From assembly GCA_910577365.1 (NCBI GenBank), contig CAJTMU010000014.1, positions 1-43,477 on the forward strand: DNA of 43,477 bases, in the 5' to 3' direction. The stretch's first letter is position 1. The number at the start of each line of letters is the position of its first letter. Of this stretch, positions 17,296-25,442 are shown in pieces. This DNA comes from an uncultured Oscillospiraceae bacterium (lineage in GTDB: Bacteria > Bacillota > Clostridia > Oscillospirales > Ruminococcaceae). Below the pieces are notes generated by a model. It was not told the DNA's origin. It did no database searches and saw only the letters and a list, made by a program, of their open reading frames with translations. The translations under genes and the position numbers were made by a program.

Positions 17296-19119
17296 CTATC
17301 CCTCTAAATAGTACTGCGCCTGCGCCGCGAACATTTCCGCGTAAATTCCGTCGGGCTTGTCGGCAAGTTCGTCGTGTGTGCCGTATTCCTTTATGGTATC
17401 CTCGGCGAAAACCGCTATCCTGTCGCAGAATTTGCAGCTTGAAAGCCTGTGGGAAATATAAATCGCGGTCTTTCCGCCAACAAGGGTGTTGAACTGGCGG
17501 TATATCTCATATTCCGCAACGGGGTCGAGCGCCGCTGTCGGCTCGTCGAGTATAACTATCGGAGCGTCGCGGTACAGAGCGCGGCTGATAGCGGTCTTCT
17601 GCTTCTGACCGCCCGAAAGCTCGGTGCCCTTTTCGTCGAAGCTTTTGAACAGGCAGGTGTCCAGACCGTTCTCCAGCTTTTGCGAGTCCTCGTAAAGCCC
17701 CGATTGCTTCAGCACCTCGTTTATGCGCTCCTCGTCGGCTTCTCCGTTCAGCGCGACGTTTTCCTTTAGACTGAACGCTAACAGCTGGAAGTCCTGAAAT
17801 ACCACCGCGAACAGCCTGCGATATTCCTCCTCGGAATATTCCTTGATATTCACCCCGTCTATGAGTATCGCGCCCTCGGTAACGTCGTAAAGCCTGCACA
17901 GCAGCTTTATGAACGTGGTCTTTCCCGCGCCGTTCAGCCCCACTATGGAAAGGTGCTCGCCCGATTTTATGGTGATGTTGATATCGCGCAGCACAAAGCT
18001 TTCCGAGCAGGGATATTTAAAGCTGACGTGAACAAACTCGATGATATGCTCGCCTGGCTTTACGGGCTTGTCGCCCTTAGGCATTGCCGCGGGATATTCG
18101 ATAAACTCAATATATCTGTGGGCGTAGGCGCATTTTTTGTTGATCTCCTGAATGCCGTTTACTATATTATAAAGACTCCAGTAGAACGTTCCCGCCGCAC
18201 CGACGCACATTGAGAAATCGCCTATCGAAATAGCCTTGGTCAGCGCCATATAGCCTATGTAGAAATAGCTCGCGCCGTCGCGCAAGGAGTTTATGATATC
18301 CATACACCATGAATTTTTGCACTGCTTTTTGTTTCTGTCCGTCCATTCGGCTACCGACTCGTCGGAATACACCTCGGCTTTTTTACACATCATCTCCGCG
18401 CTGTCGTAAAGCCTTATGTCCTTGCCGAGACGGAAATCCGCGAGCTGATACAGCACATATCCGAAAAGACGATCGGTCTTTGCCAGTCTTAAAAAGCTGT
18501 TCATCTCTATCTTGTTGTTCTTTGCGTTGAATATCGTTATAAATATCAGCGAGATTATCTGTATCGGCAGCAGCAGCGGGCAGGTCGCGGCTATCAGCGC
18601 CACCACTCCGACAAGGGTAGCCGCCTCGCGGAGAAGCTGCACCAGCGCGAACAATACTCCGTGAACGCCGCCGCTGTACCAGCTCATACCCTCTTTTGCC
18701 TTGTTGAGCGCGTCGAGCGCCTCTGGGTTCTCGGTATGCTCAAAATCCATCTTCATGGCGTGTTCGCCCATTTTTACGTCAATATATTCTTGGAACCATT
18801 CATTGGCTATATCTATAAGCTGACCGTTGATATTGTCGAAAACGTTCAGCATCAAATGTATCCCCACATACAGCCCCGCGAACAGCGCCGCGCGCGGCAG
18901 ATGCTCCTCGACCGCGCCGCCGCCGATCATCGCCGCCACCTCGTCGATGATGAATTTCGGCATGATAACGTCCATCAAGCTCATGGAGGTCACGAGAACG
19001 ATATCCATGAAATACAGAAAGAACAGATGGGGCTTCTCTTTCCACACCAGCTTTATCATGAATTTCAACGTTTCGCGGGTAATGGGCTTTTTGTCTTTTT
19101 TTGTTTTAGCTTCAGACAT
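17296..19119 (-). CDS. ABC exporter half-transporter (membrane plus ATPase), second of a pair
   Basis: This 607-residue type IV ABC exporter subunit has about six membrane helices in residues 30-320 and a C-terminal ATPase: Walker A VGLNGAGKTTF near 391, Q-loop VFQD, signature ELSGGQ near 498, Walker B IVILDEPTAALD near 520 and switch His in ISHR. It probably pairs with the preceding half-transporter as a heterodimer, since the two genes overlap by eight bases and are equally long. Substrate is unknown; lipids, peptides or drugs are usual. The ATG at 19119 is preferred over an upstream in-frame start because GGAGGTGG precedes it. Unlike degenerate heterodimers, both ATPase sites look intact by eye. 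Confidence 0.92.
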   Translation of the reverse strand: MSEAKTKKDKKPITRETLKFMIKLVWKEKPHLFFLYFMDIVLVTSMSLMDVIMPKFIIDEVAAMIGGGAVEEHLPRAALFAGLYVGIHLMLNVFDNINGQLIDIANEWFQEYIDVKMGEHAMKMDFEHTENPEALDALNKAKEGMSWYSGGVHGVLFALVQLLREAATLVGVVALIAATCPLLLPIQIISLIFITIFNAKNNKIEMNSFLRLAKTDRLFGYVLYQLADFRLGKDIRLYDSAEMMCKKAEVYSDESVAEWTDRNKKQCKNSWCMDIINSLRDGASYFYIGYMALTKAISIGDFSMCVGAAGTFYWSLYNIVNGIQEINKKCAYAHRYIEFIEYPAAMPKGDKPVKPGEHIIEFVHVSFKYPCSESFVLRDINITIKSGEHLSIVGLNGAGKTTFIKLLCRLYDVTEGAILIDGVNIKEYSEEEYRRLFAVVFQDFQLLAFSLKENVALNGEADEERINEVLKQSGLYEDSQKLENGLDTCLFKSFDEKGTELSGGQKQKTAISRALYRDAPIVILDEPTAALDPVAEYEIYRQFNTLVGGKTAIYISHRLSSCKFCDRIAVFAEDTIKEYGTHDELADKPDGIYAEMFAAQAQYYLEG

Positions 19120-20965
19120 TCTCTGCCACCTCCTCGGGATTATCCACATAATACTGCGCCTGGATATGGAACATCTCGGCGTAAGCGCCGCCCTTATCCA
19201 GCAGCTCGCGGTGAGTGCCGTGTTCCACCATCTCGCCGTCCTTGAACATCGCCACCTCGTTGCAGAATTGGGTAGAGCTTAAGCGATGGCTTATATACAC
19301 CGCGGTCTTGCCGCCTATCAGCTTGTCGAAATCGCTGTACAGCTTGCTTTCCGCGAGAGCGTCCAGCGCCGCCGTCGGCTCGTCGAGGACTACCACGGGA
19401 GAACCCTTGTAAAGCGCCCTCGCAAGCGCCAGCTTCTGCTTTTCGCCGCCCGAAAGGTCGGTGCCGTCGTCGTAAATCACCTTCAATATCTCGCTGTCAA
19501 CGCCCTTGGGCAGCTCCGCCAGCTTTTCGCCCAGACCCGCGTCGATAAGGCATTTCTCCGAAAGACGCTTGTCGGTGTTATCGGGAGCCTGCATGGAAAC
19601 ATTCTCCGCCAGCGGGAACGCGAACAGATTAACGTCCTGAAAAACGGGAGCGAACACCTTATAGTAACTCGTTTTGCTGTATTCCTTAACGTTCACGCCG
19701 TTCAGGAATATCTCGCCCTCCGTCGGCTCATACAGCCGCATAAGCAGCTTTATGAACGTCGTCTTTCCCGCGCCGTTCAGCCCCACCACCGCCAGACGCT
19801 CCCCCGCCTTAACGGTCAAATTCAGATTTTTGAGCGCGTAGCTTTCCGCCTTGGGATATTTAAAGGAAACGTTGCGGAACTCAAACGCGTAGCTGTCCAT
19901 CTCGGGAACGGGCTTGCCGACCTCGGGATCGCCGCCGTCAAGATCGATAAAGCTGCGCCAGTCGTCCACCTCGCGGCTGCGCGCCATAAGCTCGGCGCTG
20001 TTGTCCATTATATTACGGACATGATTATAAAACGTGGTCGAGGACGCAAGATAAAGGCTGAAGTTGCCGAGCGTAATCTCACCCTTGACCGTCATGTAGA
20101 GCAGCCACGCGTACACCAGAGCCTGCGACAGCGAAAAGCAGAAGTTTGTGAAATTCGAGGTGTGTATCCACATCTTGGCGTTCATTTTCTGAGCGTCGAT
20201 ACGCGCCTTTTTCCCGGTGCGGAATTTCTCCGTCAGCCAGTCGCTCAGCCCGAACATTCGTATATCCTTCGCCGCCGCGAAATCCGAGGTTAGATTGGAC
20301 ATATAGTTGTCTTTGCGCCACCATGTCGCAAGCGGATCCCAGACCTTCTTTTTTACCTTGGCGTTGGTCTTGTCCCTCACTATGAATGTTATCACCGCAA
20401 GAGCCAGCATTATCAGCACGATAACGATATTCATCGTTCCGAGAATGATCAGCCCGACAACCGCCACCGCAAGCGATATCAGGAACATCACCAGATACCG
20501 CATCATTCCCTCAATGCCCACCATATTGCCGCCCGCGGCGTTTCCCGCCTTCTGATAGCAGTCCATAACATCGGGGTCTTCAATATTGCGGAAGTCTATC
20601 GTCATTGCCTTGCGGTTCTTTTCGATCATCATTTTGAACCGCACGAAAACGTAATTGCTCCATTTGCTGTAATACCAGGTGTTAAGCATGGTGGATGCCA
20701 TCTGAATAACGGTGAACATCACCATTATCCACAGCAGAGCCTCCCAGCCCTTTTCGCCCGTTATCATATCGATAACGAATTTCCCTATAAACGTCCACAG
20801 GTAATTCATTATCGGCGCGCAGATGACCCCTACCGGCACCAGCACCCAGAAGATCGGCGCATACCCGAACATATTCTTCAGTATGTACCTTGCGTTGCTG
20901 AAAAGCCCGTACTCCTTATGATAAGGATTTTGCTTTTCATCGGTTTTCTTGTTTTTCTTTTTCAT
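19112..20965 (-). CDS. ABC exporter half-transporter, first of a pair
   Basis: This 617-residue membrane-ATPase fusion starts with a lysine-rich cytoplasmic tail (KKKNKKTDEKQ) and has about six membrane helices up to residue 310. The ATPase shows Walker A VGLNGAGKTTF near 393, VFQD, signature DLSGGE near 502, Walker B VVVLDEPTAALD near 522 and ISHR. Its start overlaps the end of the XRE regulator gene by 29 bases and its end overlaps the second ABC gene by eight, so the three form one tightly coupled operon. The likely partner is the following half-transporter. The substrate is not readable. The ribosome site AGGAGG (20982-20971 region) lies inside the regulator gene. Confidence 0.92.
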   Translation of the reverse strand: MKKKNKKTDEKQNPYHKEYGLFSNARYILKNMFGYAPIFWVLVPVGVICAPIMNYLWTFIGKFVIDMITGEKGWEALLWIMVMFTVIQMASTMLNTWYYSKWSNYVFVRFKMMIEKNRKAMTIDFRNIEDPDVMDCYQKAGNAAGGNMVGIEGMMRYLVMFLISLAVAVVGLIILGTMNIVIVLIMLALAVITFIVRDKTNAKVKKKVWDPLATWWRKDNYMSNLTSDFAAAKDIRMFGLSDWLTEKFRTGKKARIDAQKMNAKMWIHTSNFTNFCFSLSQALVYAWLLYMTVKGEITLGNFSLYLASSTTFYNHVRNIMDNSAELMARSREVDDWRSFIDLDGGDPEVGKPVPEMDSYAFEFRNVSFKYPKAESYALKNLNLTVKAGERLAVVGLNGAGKTTFIKLLMRLYEPTEGEIFLNGVNVKEYSKTSYYKVFAPVFQDVNLFAFPLAENVSMQAPDNTDKRLSEKCLIDAGLGEKLAELPKGVDSEILKVIYDDGTDLSGGEKQKLALARALYKGSPVVVLDEPTAALDALAESKLYSDFDKLIGGKTAVYISHRLSSTQFCNEVAMFKDGEMVEHGTHRELLDKGGAYAEMFHIQAQYYVDNPEEVAENV

Positions 20966-21884
20966 GGTCTCCTCCTGTTTTTAAAAATTCAAGCCGGCTT
21001 CTGTCCAGCCATGCCGTGCTGGTGGTTCCTATCTGAATATTGTAGTTTACGGGCTGATTGAGCACCGTATCCGCTGCCGCAAGCAGCATCACCATTATGC
21101 AGTTGATGTTTACCGCGGCGTCGTAAGCTTTTTCGGGTCTTTCGTTGCCGTTATCGCTTATTATGAGCATTTCATTAAACGCGTTGCGGCATTCTCCGCC
21201 GATCCCGTTCAGAAAGCCGAGCGCTTTTTCCGCGCGCTCCACGGGTATATTAAGCTGCTTTGCGACGGTAGACGCTTTTACCACTTCGCCCCCATTCAGC
21301 GACAGCATATACATCAAGACCTTTAAATTGATGATATCGCCCAGAAACTCGAACAGCGGCGCCAGCGCCTCGGGCTTGCCCAAGCGCTTCGCGAAGCCCT
21401 GCGGCGGGGTTTTCGCGATAAAATAATATTGCAGATCCTCGTTCATTCGCAAAAAGGTAAAGCCCATTTTGTCCGTCAGGCTTGAAGCGGTGTGACCTTT
21501 GTCGCCGCCGGGTATATTGCGGGGATAGTAATATCTGTTGTCGCGCCAGCCCGCTATCTGCATAGCCCATATGTACTCCAGCACTTTATCGAAGTACTCC
21601 TCGTGAGTGTTATCTCCCTTGCGCGGCAGGGTTTGCAGCTCGTTTATTATCTGCTGCACTACGGGCACGTCGCGCTCCGTCCTGCCGTAGAGATAGTCTA
21701 TGCTCACCTCAAAATAATCCGCTATCTTCGGCAGCAGGTCGCCGTCGGGATAGCTTCCGTTCTCCCATTTCGATACCGCCTGCGGGCTTACTCCAAGGTG
21801 ATTTGCAAGCTGCTCCTGCGTTGCTCCGCGCTCCTTTCGCAGCTTCTGGAGCTGTGCGGAAAATGATGTCGGCGTTGTTGGCAT
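20937..21884 (-). CDS. XRE-family regulator heading the ABC operon
   Basis: This 315-residue protein has an N-terminal Xre/Cro helix-turn-helix (SAQLQKLRKERGATQEQLANHLGVSPQAVSKWENG, followed by FEVSIDYLYGRTE; residues 8-68). The roughly 245-residue C-terminal region has no name I can give; it includes a helical stretch around KVLMYMLSLNGGEVVKASTVAKQLNIPVERAEKALGFLNG that reads like a second winged helix. The start at 21884 follows AAAGGGGAA and begins MPTTPTSF; an in-frame ATG 42 bases upstream lacks this site. Position at the head of the operon and overlap with the exporter gene suggest it regulates the transporter and itself, perhaps sensing its substrate. This is inference. Confidence 0.85.
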   Translation of the reverse strand: MPTTPTSFSAQLQKLRKERGATQEQLANHLGVSPQAVSKWENGSYPDGDLLPKIADYFEVSIDYLYGRTERDVPVVQQIINELQTLPRKGDNTHEEYFDKVLEYIWAMQIAGWRDNRYYYPRNIPGGDKGHTASSLTDKMGFTFLRMNEDLQYYFIAKTPPQGFAKRLGKPEALAPLFEFLGDIINLKVLMYMLSLNGGEVVKASTVAKQLNIPVERAEKALGFLNGIGGECRNAFNEMLIISDNGNERPEKAYDAAVNINCIMVMLLAAADTVLNQPVNYNIQIGTTSTAWLDRSRLEFLKTGGDHEKEKQENR

Positions 21885-21905
21885 CTCAATTCCCCTTTCG
21901 GTTGT

Positions 21906-21957
21906 GTTGATTGTATTATAGCACAATCAGCAGTTGATGTAAATAGGTAAAATCAAC
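21906..21957 (-). promoter_or_regulatory. Promoter and candidate operator of the XRE-ABC operon
   Basis: On the minus strand TTTACA (21943-21938), a 17-base spacer and perfect TATAAT (21920-21915). An inverted repeat TGATTGT (21908-21914) / ACAATCA (21923-21929) straddles the -10 box. GTTGAT boxes occur at 21906 and 21933, and its complement ATCAAC at 21952. A further GTTGAT is at 22004. This is a plausible autoregulatory operator. Confidence 0.6.
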
Positions 21958-22107
21958 CTAAGATATTATATCGGTTGTAAAAGAAGCGTTTTTTCTATTT
22001 TAAGTTGATATAAGGCATAACTATATAGATATAATATCGGAAATTTTGCTTTTCGCATTTTCGTAAATATAGTGTCGGGAAATATCGAAAGGTTTGGTAT
22101 TATTCCT

Positions 22108-22148
22108 TAAATTTTTAAAAAATAAACCGCCCGAAATTTCAGGCGGTC
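22108..22148 (-). terminator. Terminator after the MoxR gene
   Basis: Minus strand ACCGCC...GGCGGT (22147-22142 with 22131-22126), with inner GAAA/TTTC pairing, is followed by TTATTTTTTAAAAA. It lies 9 bases past the MoxR stop and closes the MoxR/VWA/LRR array. The rest of the gap to 21960 is AT-rich and shows nothing else. Confidence 0.8.
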
Positions 22149-22156
22149 GATTTTAC

Positions 22157-23671
22157 TTATTCAAGGTTCAAATCTTCTATTTCCATTATAATTTGTTTCT
22201 GGCGTTCGTAGAACATCATGTCCTTATTGTTGTCGAAATACTCCTTACAGCCGTAGCGCGAAATAAAATGAGAAGCGTAGGTGCTCACCGTAAGCTCGGT
22301 AACAAGAATGAGCATTTCCTGACTTCCCTTTGAAAAAGCGGCTTCACAAAAATTGAAAGTGTTTGTCAGCATACTGCTGTTTGTTGACACAACCTTTGAA
22401 AGAGTCTTTTTGCGCTTGTCAAAATCCGCTTTAAGCAGCTTGAAAGCGTCCGCGGCGTTCTTCGGGGATTTTTCAATGATAAGCGTCTGTTCCTCCGAAA
22501 GTATCTCCATAACGTAATGCAGCGTATACTCCCTGTCAGCGGAAATATTTGAAGCCGCTTTGCCGACGGATATCTCCTTTTGCTTCTCGGCGGTCTGACG
22601 TTCCAGCGAAGCGGTGAAATCGCTGTCGGTCATAAAATCCACTTTTGCGGTTTTAAGGCAGTTCATCAGCTCGGAAAGCGCACTCTCCGCCCGAAAGCTC
22701 TCCTTGACCCCATCAATGATACCGTCGATAAGCAGACCGATAAGGGACAATCTCTCGTCAAAGCCCGCTTTTCTGGCGCGCTCGGTTATCTCACTGTCCG
22801 CCTTGCCGCTCAAAATCTTATCCACCTGATAATCCGACTTATACTTGTTGAAAAGGTCGTAATAAATCGCGAAGCTCTTGGCGATCTTCTTGTTCTGAAG
22901 ATACTGCCCCACAAGCTGCTCGGTGACGGGAAAACCCTTTTCCTCATACAGCTTTATCATCTCGGAAAGGTCGCTCCACCCTCGGGCTGTAACGAACGTT
23001 TTTCCGTCGACGGTGGTCTCTATTTTGCAGAAATCGTCCTTTTTGATATCAAGATATGTGGTTATCGCGGCGTGCACCCCACGGGAGTAGGCGTACTCCT
23101 TCCATGTGTCGTAATCCGCCTCAACGTCCAGACGCTTAAGCCTGTCCCACGTTACTATATCAAACTCGCGCACGGAATTGTTGAACTCGGGGGGATTTCC
23201 CGCGGTCACGACTATCCAGCCGTCAGGAACTCTGTGCCGCCCAAATATCTTATACTGCAAAAACTGCAGCATGGCGGGCGCGAGAGTTTCCGAAACGCAG
23301 TTTATCTCGTCCAGAAACAATATCCCCTCCTTAATCCCCGTATACTCTATCATATCGTACACGCTGGCAATTATCTCGCTCATGGTGTATTCCGATACGG
23401 TATATTCCTGTCCTCCGTATTCCTTTTTCACGATAAACGGCAGTCCCAATGCGGATTGGCGGGTATGGTGCGTCATGGAATAGCTCACCAGACCGATTTT
23501 CATTTCCTCCGCTATCTGTTCCATTATCGCAGTTTTTCCTATGCCGGGAGCGCCCATTAAGAATATGGGGCGCTGCTTTTCAATGGGTATCACAAAATTC
23601 CCGAATTTGTCCTTTGTGAGATACGCGGAAACCGCGTTTTTGATATCCTCTTTTGCTTGCTTTATGTTCAT
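22157..23671 (-). CDS. MoxR-type AAA+ ATPase, last gene of the LRR array
   Basis: This 504-residue protein has an N-terminal AAA+ domain of the MoxR/dynein-related class: Walker A GAPGIGKT (40-47), Walker B ILFLDEIN (117-124), sensor 1 VVTAGNP (154-160) and an arginine-finger region DRLKR (176-180). A histidine-rich THHTRQS stretch (about 68-74) precedes Walker B. The C-terminal 250 residues are helical and unnamed. MoxR proteins act as chaperone-like remodelers together with VWA-domain partners (for example RavA with ViaA). A VWA gene lies at the other end of this array, 13 kb upstream in transcription order. AAGGAG precedes the ATG and a terminator follows the stop. The 178-base gap before it holds a repeat element and no clear promoter. 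Confidence 0.88.
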   Translation of the reverse strand: MNIKQAKEDIKNAVSAYLTKDKFGNFVIPIEKQRPIFLMGAPGIGKTAIMEQIAEEMKIGLVSYSMTHHTRQSALGLPFIVKKEYGGQEYTVSEYTMSEIIASVYDMIEYTGIKEGILFLDEINCVSETLAPAMLQFLQYKIFGRHRVPDGWIVVTAGNPPEFNNSVREFDIVTWDRLKRLDVEADYDTWKEYAYSRGVHAAITTYLDIKKDDFCKIETTVDGKTFVTARGWSDLSEMIKLYEEKGFPVTEQLVGQYLQNKKIAKSFAIYYDLFNKYKSDYQVDKILSGKADSEITERARKAGFDERLSLIGLLIDGIIDGVKESFRAESALSELMNCLKTAKVDFMTDSDFTASLERQTAEKQKEISVGKAASNISADREYTLHYVMEILSEEQTLIIEKSPKNAADAFKLLKADFDKRKKTLSKVVSTNSSMLTNTFNFCEAAFSKGSQEMLILVTELTVSTYASHFISRYGCKEYFDNNKDMMFYERQKQIIMEIEDLNLE

Positions 23672-23679
23672 ATTAGCTC

Positions 23680-23845
23680 CTTATTTTAAAAAATTTTTCG
23701 CACCGCGCCAAACAAGTCGGCGCTATCCCGCCGCAAATGCTCCGCTGCGCTGCGTATTCGCGGCGGCTTGCAAAAAATTTTCCTGCGTGGGCTTTACGTC
23801 GTATTTTTTTGAGCGTCGCTTTACTACGCGAGCGGTGCGTTGCTC
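23680..23845. repeat. Dispersed intergenic repeat between LRR gene A and moxR
   Basis: The only long gap between minus-strand array genes here. Plus-strand segments CGCACCGCGCCAAAC, GGCGCTATCCCGCCGCAAATGC and TGCGTGGGCTTTACG match, in the same order, the element at about 42095-42240 (CGCACCGCTGCAAAC, GCGCTATCCCGCCGTAAAAGC and GCGGTCACTTTACG). Internal inverted GCCGC/GCGGC pairs suggest a folded RNA. It could be a processing site or transcription brake ahead of moxR. Confidence 0.6.
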
Positions 23846-23849
23846 TTTC

Positions 23850-25442
23850 CTACTTATACAGAACCTTAATGCCGTTTTCCAAGCAGTACCGCTCTGCACA
23901 GCTTCCCTTGAAAACCTTTGCGGTAAGATTCGGGAACTTGCCTTTGGCGGTGCCGTTTTTATCTATATTTTTGATAGACTCCACCGACTTCGGGAAGTCG
24001 ATAACCTCAAGCGCAGTGCAACCCTCAAACGCGTGTTCCTCAATTTTGGCGACGCCCTCCGCAATTACCACGCTTTTCAGCGATATGCAGCCCATAAACG
24101 CGCCGTCACCTATCTTTTCTGCCGAGCCGGGTATCACAATGCTTTTCAGCGACTGACAATCCATAAACGCGCCCGTAGTAATGCCGTTCAGACCATCGGG
24201 AAGATTTATCTCCTCCAGAGACACCAGTTTCAGAAATGCATAATATCCAATCGACCTCAGGCTTTTTGGCAGTATGATTTTTGTGATTTTTTTGCGGATT
24301 GCCGTCTGCTCCGCCGAAATACGCGGAACGTTGCTGCACGCCAGAACACCGCTCTCAATATTTGTCACAATGCTATTGCCTATTTTTTCGGGTACGTTGA
24401 CCACCGTCTGATTTCCCTTGTATTTTGAGATTGACAGTGTACCGTCGTCGCGCTTTTTATAGCTCCATAGCTGCCTTAATGCCGTTACCGAATCGGGCGC
24501 GGCGTTAAGCTCGCGCTCCGCTTTTTTCTCGGCTTTTTCGCGCTCGGCGGCAAGGTCGGCGGTGCGGTTTTTAAACTCCAGCAGCCACGCGGCGGATTCC
24601 GCCTTGCCGCTGTCCGCGGCGTATTGAATGAGCTCGTCGCGCTTTTTCGGATATTTCAGCCAGCCCTCTCTTGCCGCAATGGCAAGACAATCGACCGCCC
24701 CCTTATCCACCAGCTTTTTCATCAGCTTCATCTGATTCATGCCCGTTCGGTCGAAATTTTTGAGGATAAATTCAAAGCTTTCAGTTGATAAAACATTCGC
24801 GATATAGGTGCTGTAAAAAGTCATGTTACCCCTTATCTTTTCGCCGCCGAGCTCCCTCGCTATCATTCCAAACACAATCATGAATTCCTTTTCGTCCATA
24901 GAACACGTGAAATTGCAGGCGTTTTTAAATATCCATCGTCTTTTTTCGTTGACATACGCGCCATGCTTTTTTAGAATGTCATAAAATTCCTCGTTGCTGT
25001 TACATATTGAAAAATACAGCAGACTTTCGGGGCGGAAGCCTGTTTTTTCCGAATTGTCGCAAAGATAATCAATTATTCTGGCACGTTCCGAAACGGGCAG
25101 TATCTCCATCTCGTCCGAAAACTCAAAAAATTTCTCACTTTCCTTGTTCCGACCGACAATCATTATGGAATAATCAAGTTCGTACTTATTTCCGAAGTAT
25201 CTGTAAAAAGAAAATATCATTGTTTCGATTTGCACCGTTTCCCCGGGATAGAGAAACGTCGCTCCGTGCTCAACAAGCGCCTTTACAGTATCCAGTCCGC
25301 GGTACAGGCACGCCGTGCCCAGTGCACGGGCAGTAAAGCTCACCTCTCCGAGTTCCCCGTATATACGCCTTATTTCCTTGGGAGTTTCCGAAACCACCGC
25401 CTGCTCTAACCGTCGAATTTTTTCCTCGTCTGACAGCATCAT
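23850..25442 (-). CDS. Ankyrin-like/BspA-type LRR protein A of the array
   Basis: This 530-residue protein is the last paralog before moxR. Residues 1-30 form the shared N-terminal helix pair (EEKIRRLEQAV...PKEIRRIYGELGEV). An ankyrin-like repeat follows (ALGTACLYRGLDTVKALVEHGA, about 40-61), then a family-variable stretch and a second ankyrin-like unit (LLYFSICNSNEEFYDILKKHGA). The array's signature module WLLEFKNRTADLA (about 283-295) comes next with a charged AEKKAERELNAAPDS helix. From 395 there are four 23-residue LRR_5 repeats, and the end is GSCAERYCLENGIKVLY. No signal peptide, so cytoplasmic. Start overlaps the upstream stop (ATGA); a second ATG follows at once. GGGAGG lies 5-8 bases upstream. 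Confidence 0.8.
   Translation of the reverse strand: MMLSDEEKIRRLEQAVVSETPKEIRRIYGELGEVSFTARALGTACLYRGLDTVKALVEHGATFLYPGETVQIETMIFSFYRYFGNKYELDYSIMIVGRNKESEKFFEFSDEMEILPVSERARIIDYLCDNSEKTGFRPESLLYFSICNSNEEFYDILKKHGAYVNEKRRWIFKNACNFTCSMDEKEFMIVFGMIARELGGEKIRGNMTFYSTYIANVLSTESFEFILKNFDRTGMNQMKLMKKLVDKGAVDCLAIAAREGWLKYPKKRDELIQYAADSGKAESAAWLLEFKNRTADLAAEREKAEKKAERELNAAPDSVTALRQLWSYKKRDDGTLSISKYKGNQTVVNVPEKIGNSIVTNIESGVLACSNVPRISAEQTAIRKKITKIILPKSLRSIGYYAFLKLVSLEEINLPDGLNGITTGAFMDCQSLKSIVIPGSAEKIGDGAFMGCISLKSVVIAEGVAKIEEHAFEGCTALEVIDFPKSVESIKNIDKNGTAKGKFPNLTAKVFKGSCAERYCLENGIKVLYK

Noticed and set aside
19286..20293. Long plus-strand open frame opposite the first ABC gene
   Set aside because: Composition is arginine/leucine-rich nonsense mirroring the ABC codons; no domain; the opposite strand holds a complete exporter with all ATPase motifs.
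22580..23560. 326-residue plus-strand open frame opposite moxR
   Set aside because: Antisense shadow of the MoxR gene; no ribosome site and no recognisable protein.
23541..24428. 295-residue plus-strand open frame across the moxR-LRR A gap
   Set aside because: It runs through two minus-strand genes and an intergenic repeat; composition is cysteine/arginine-rich and has no domain.
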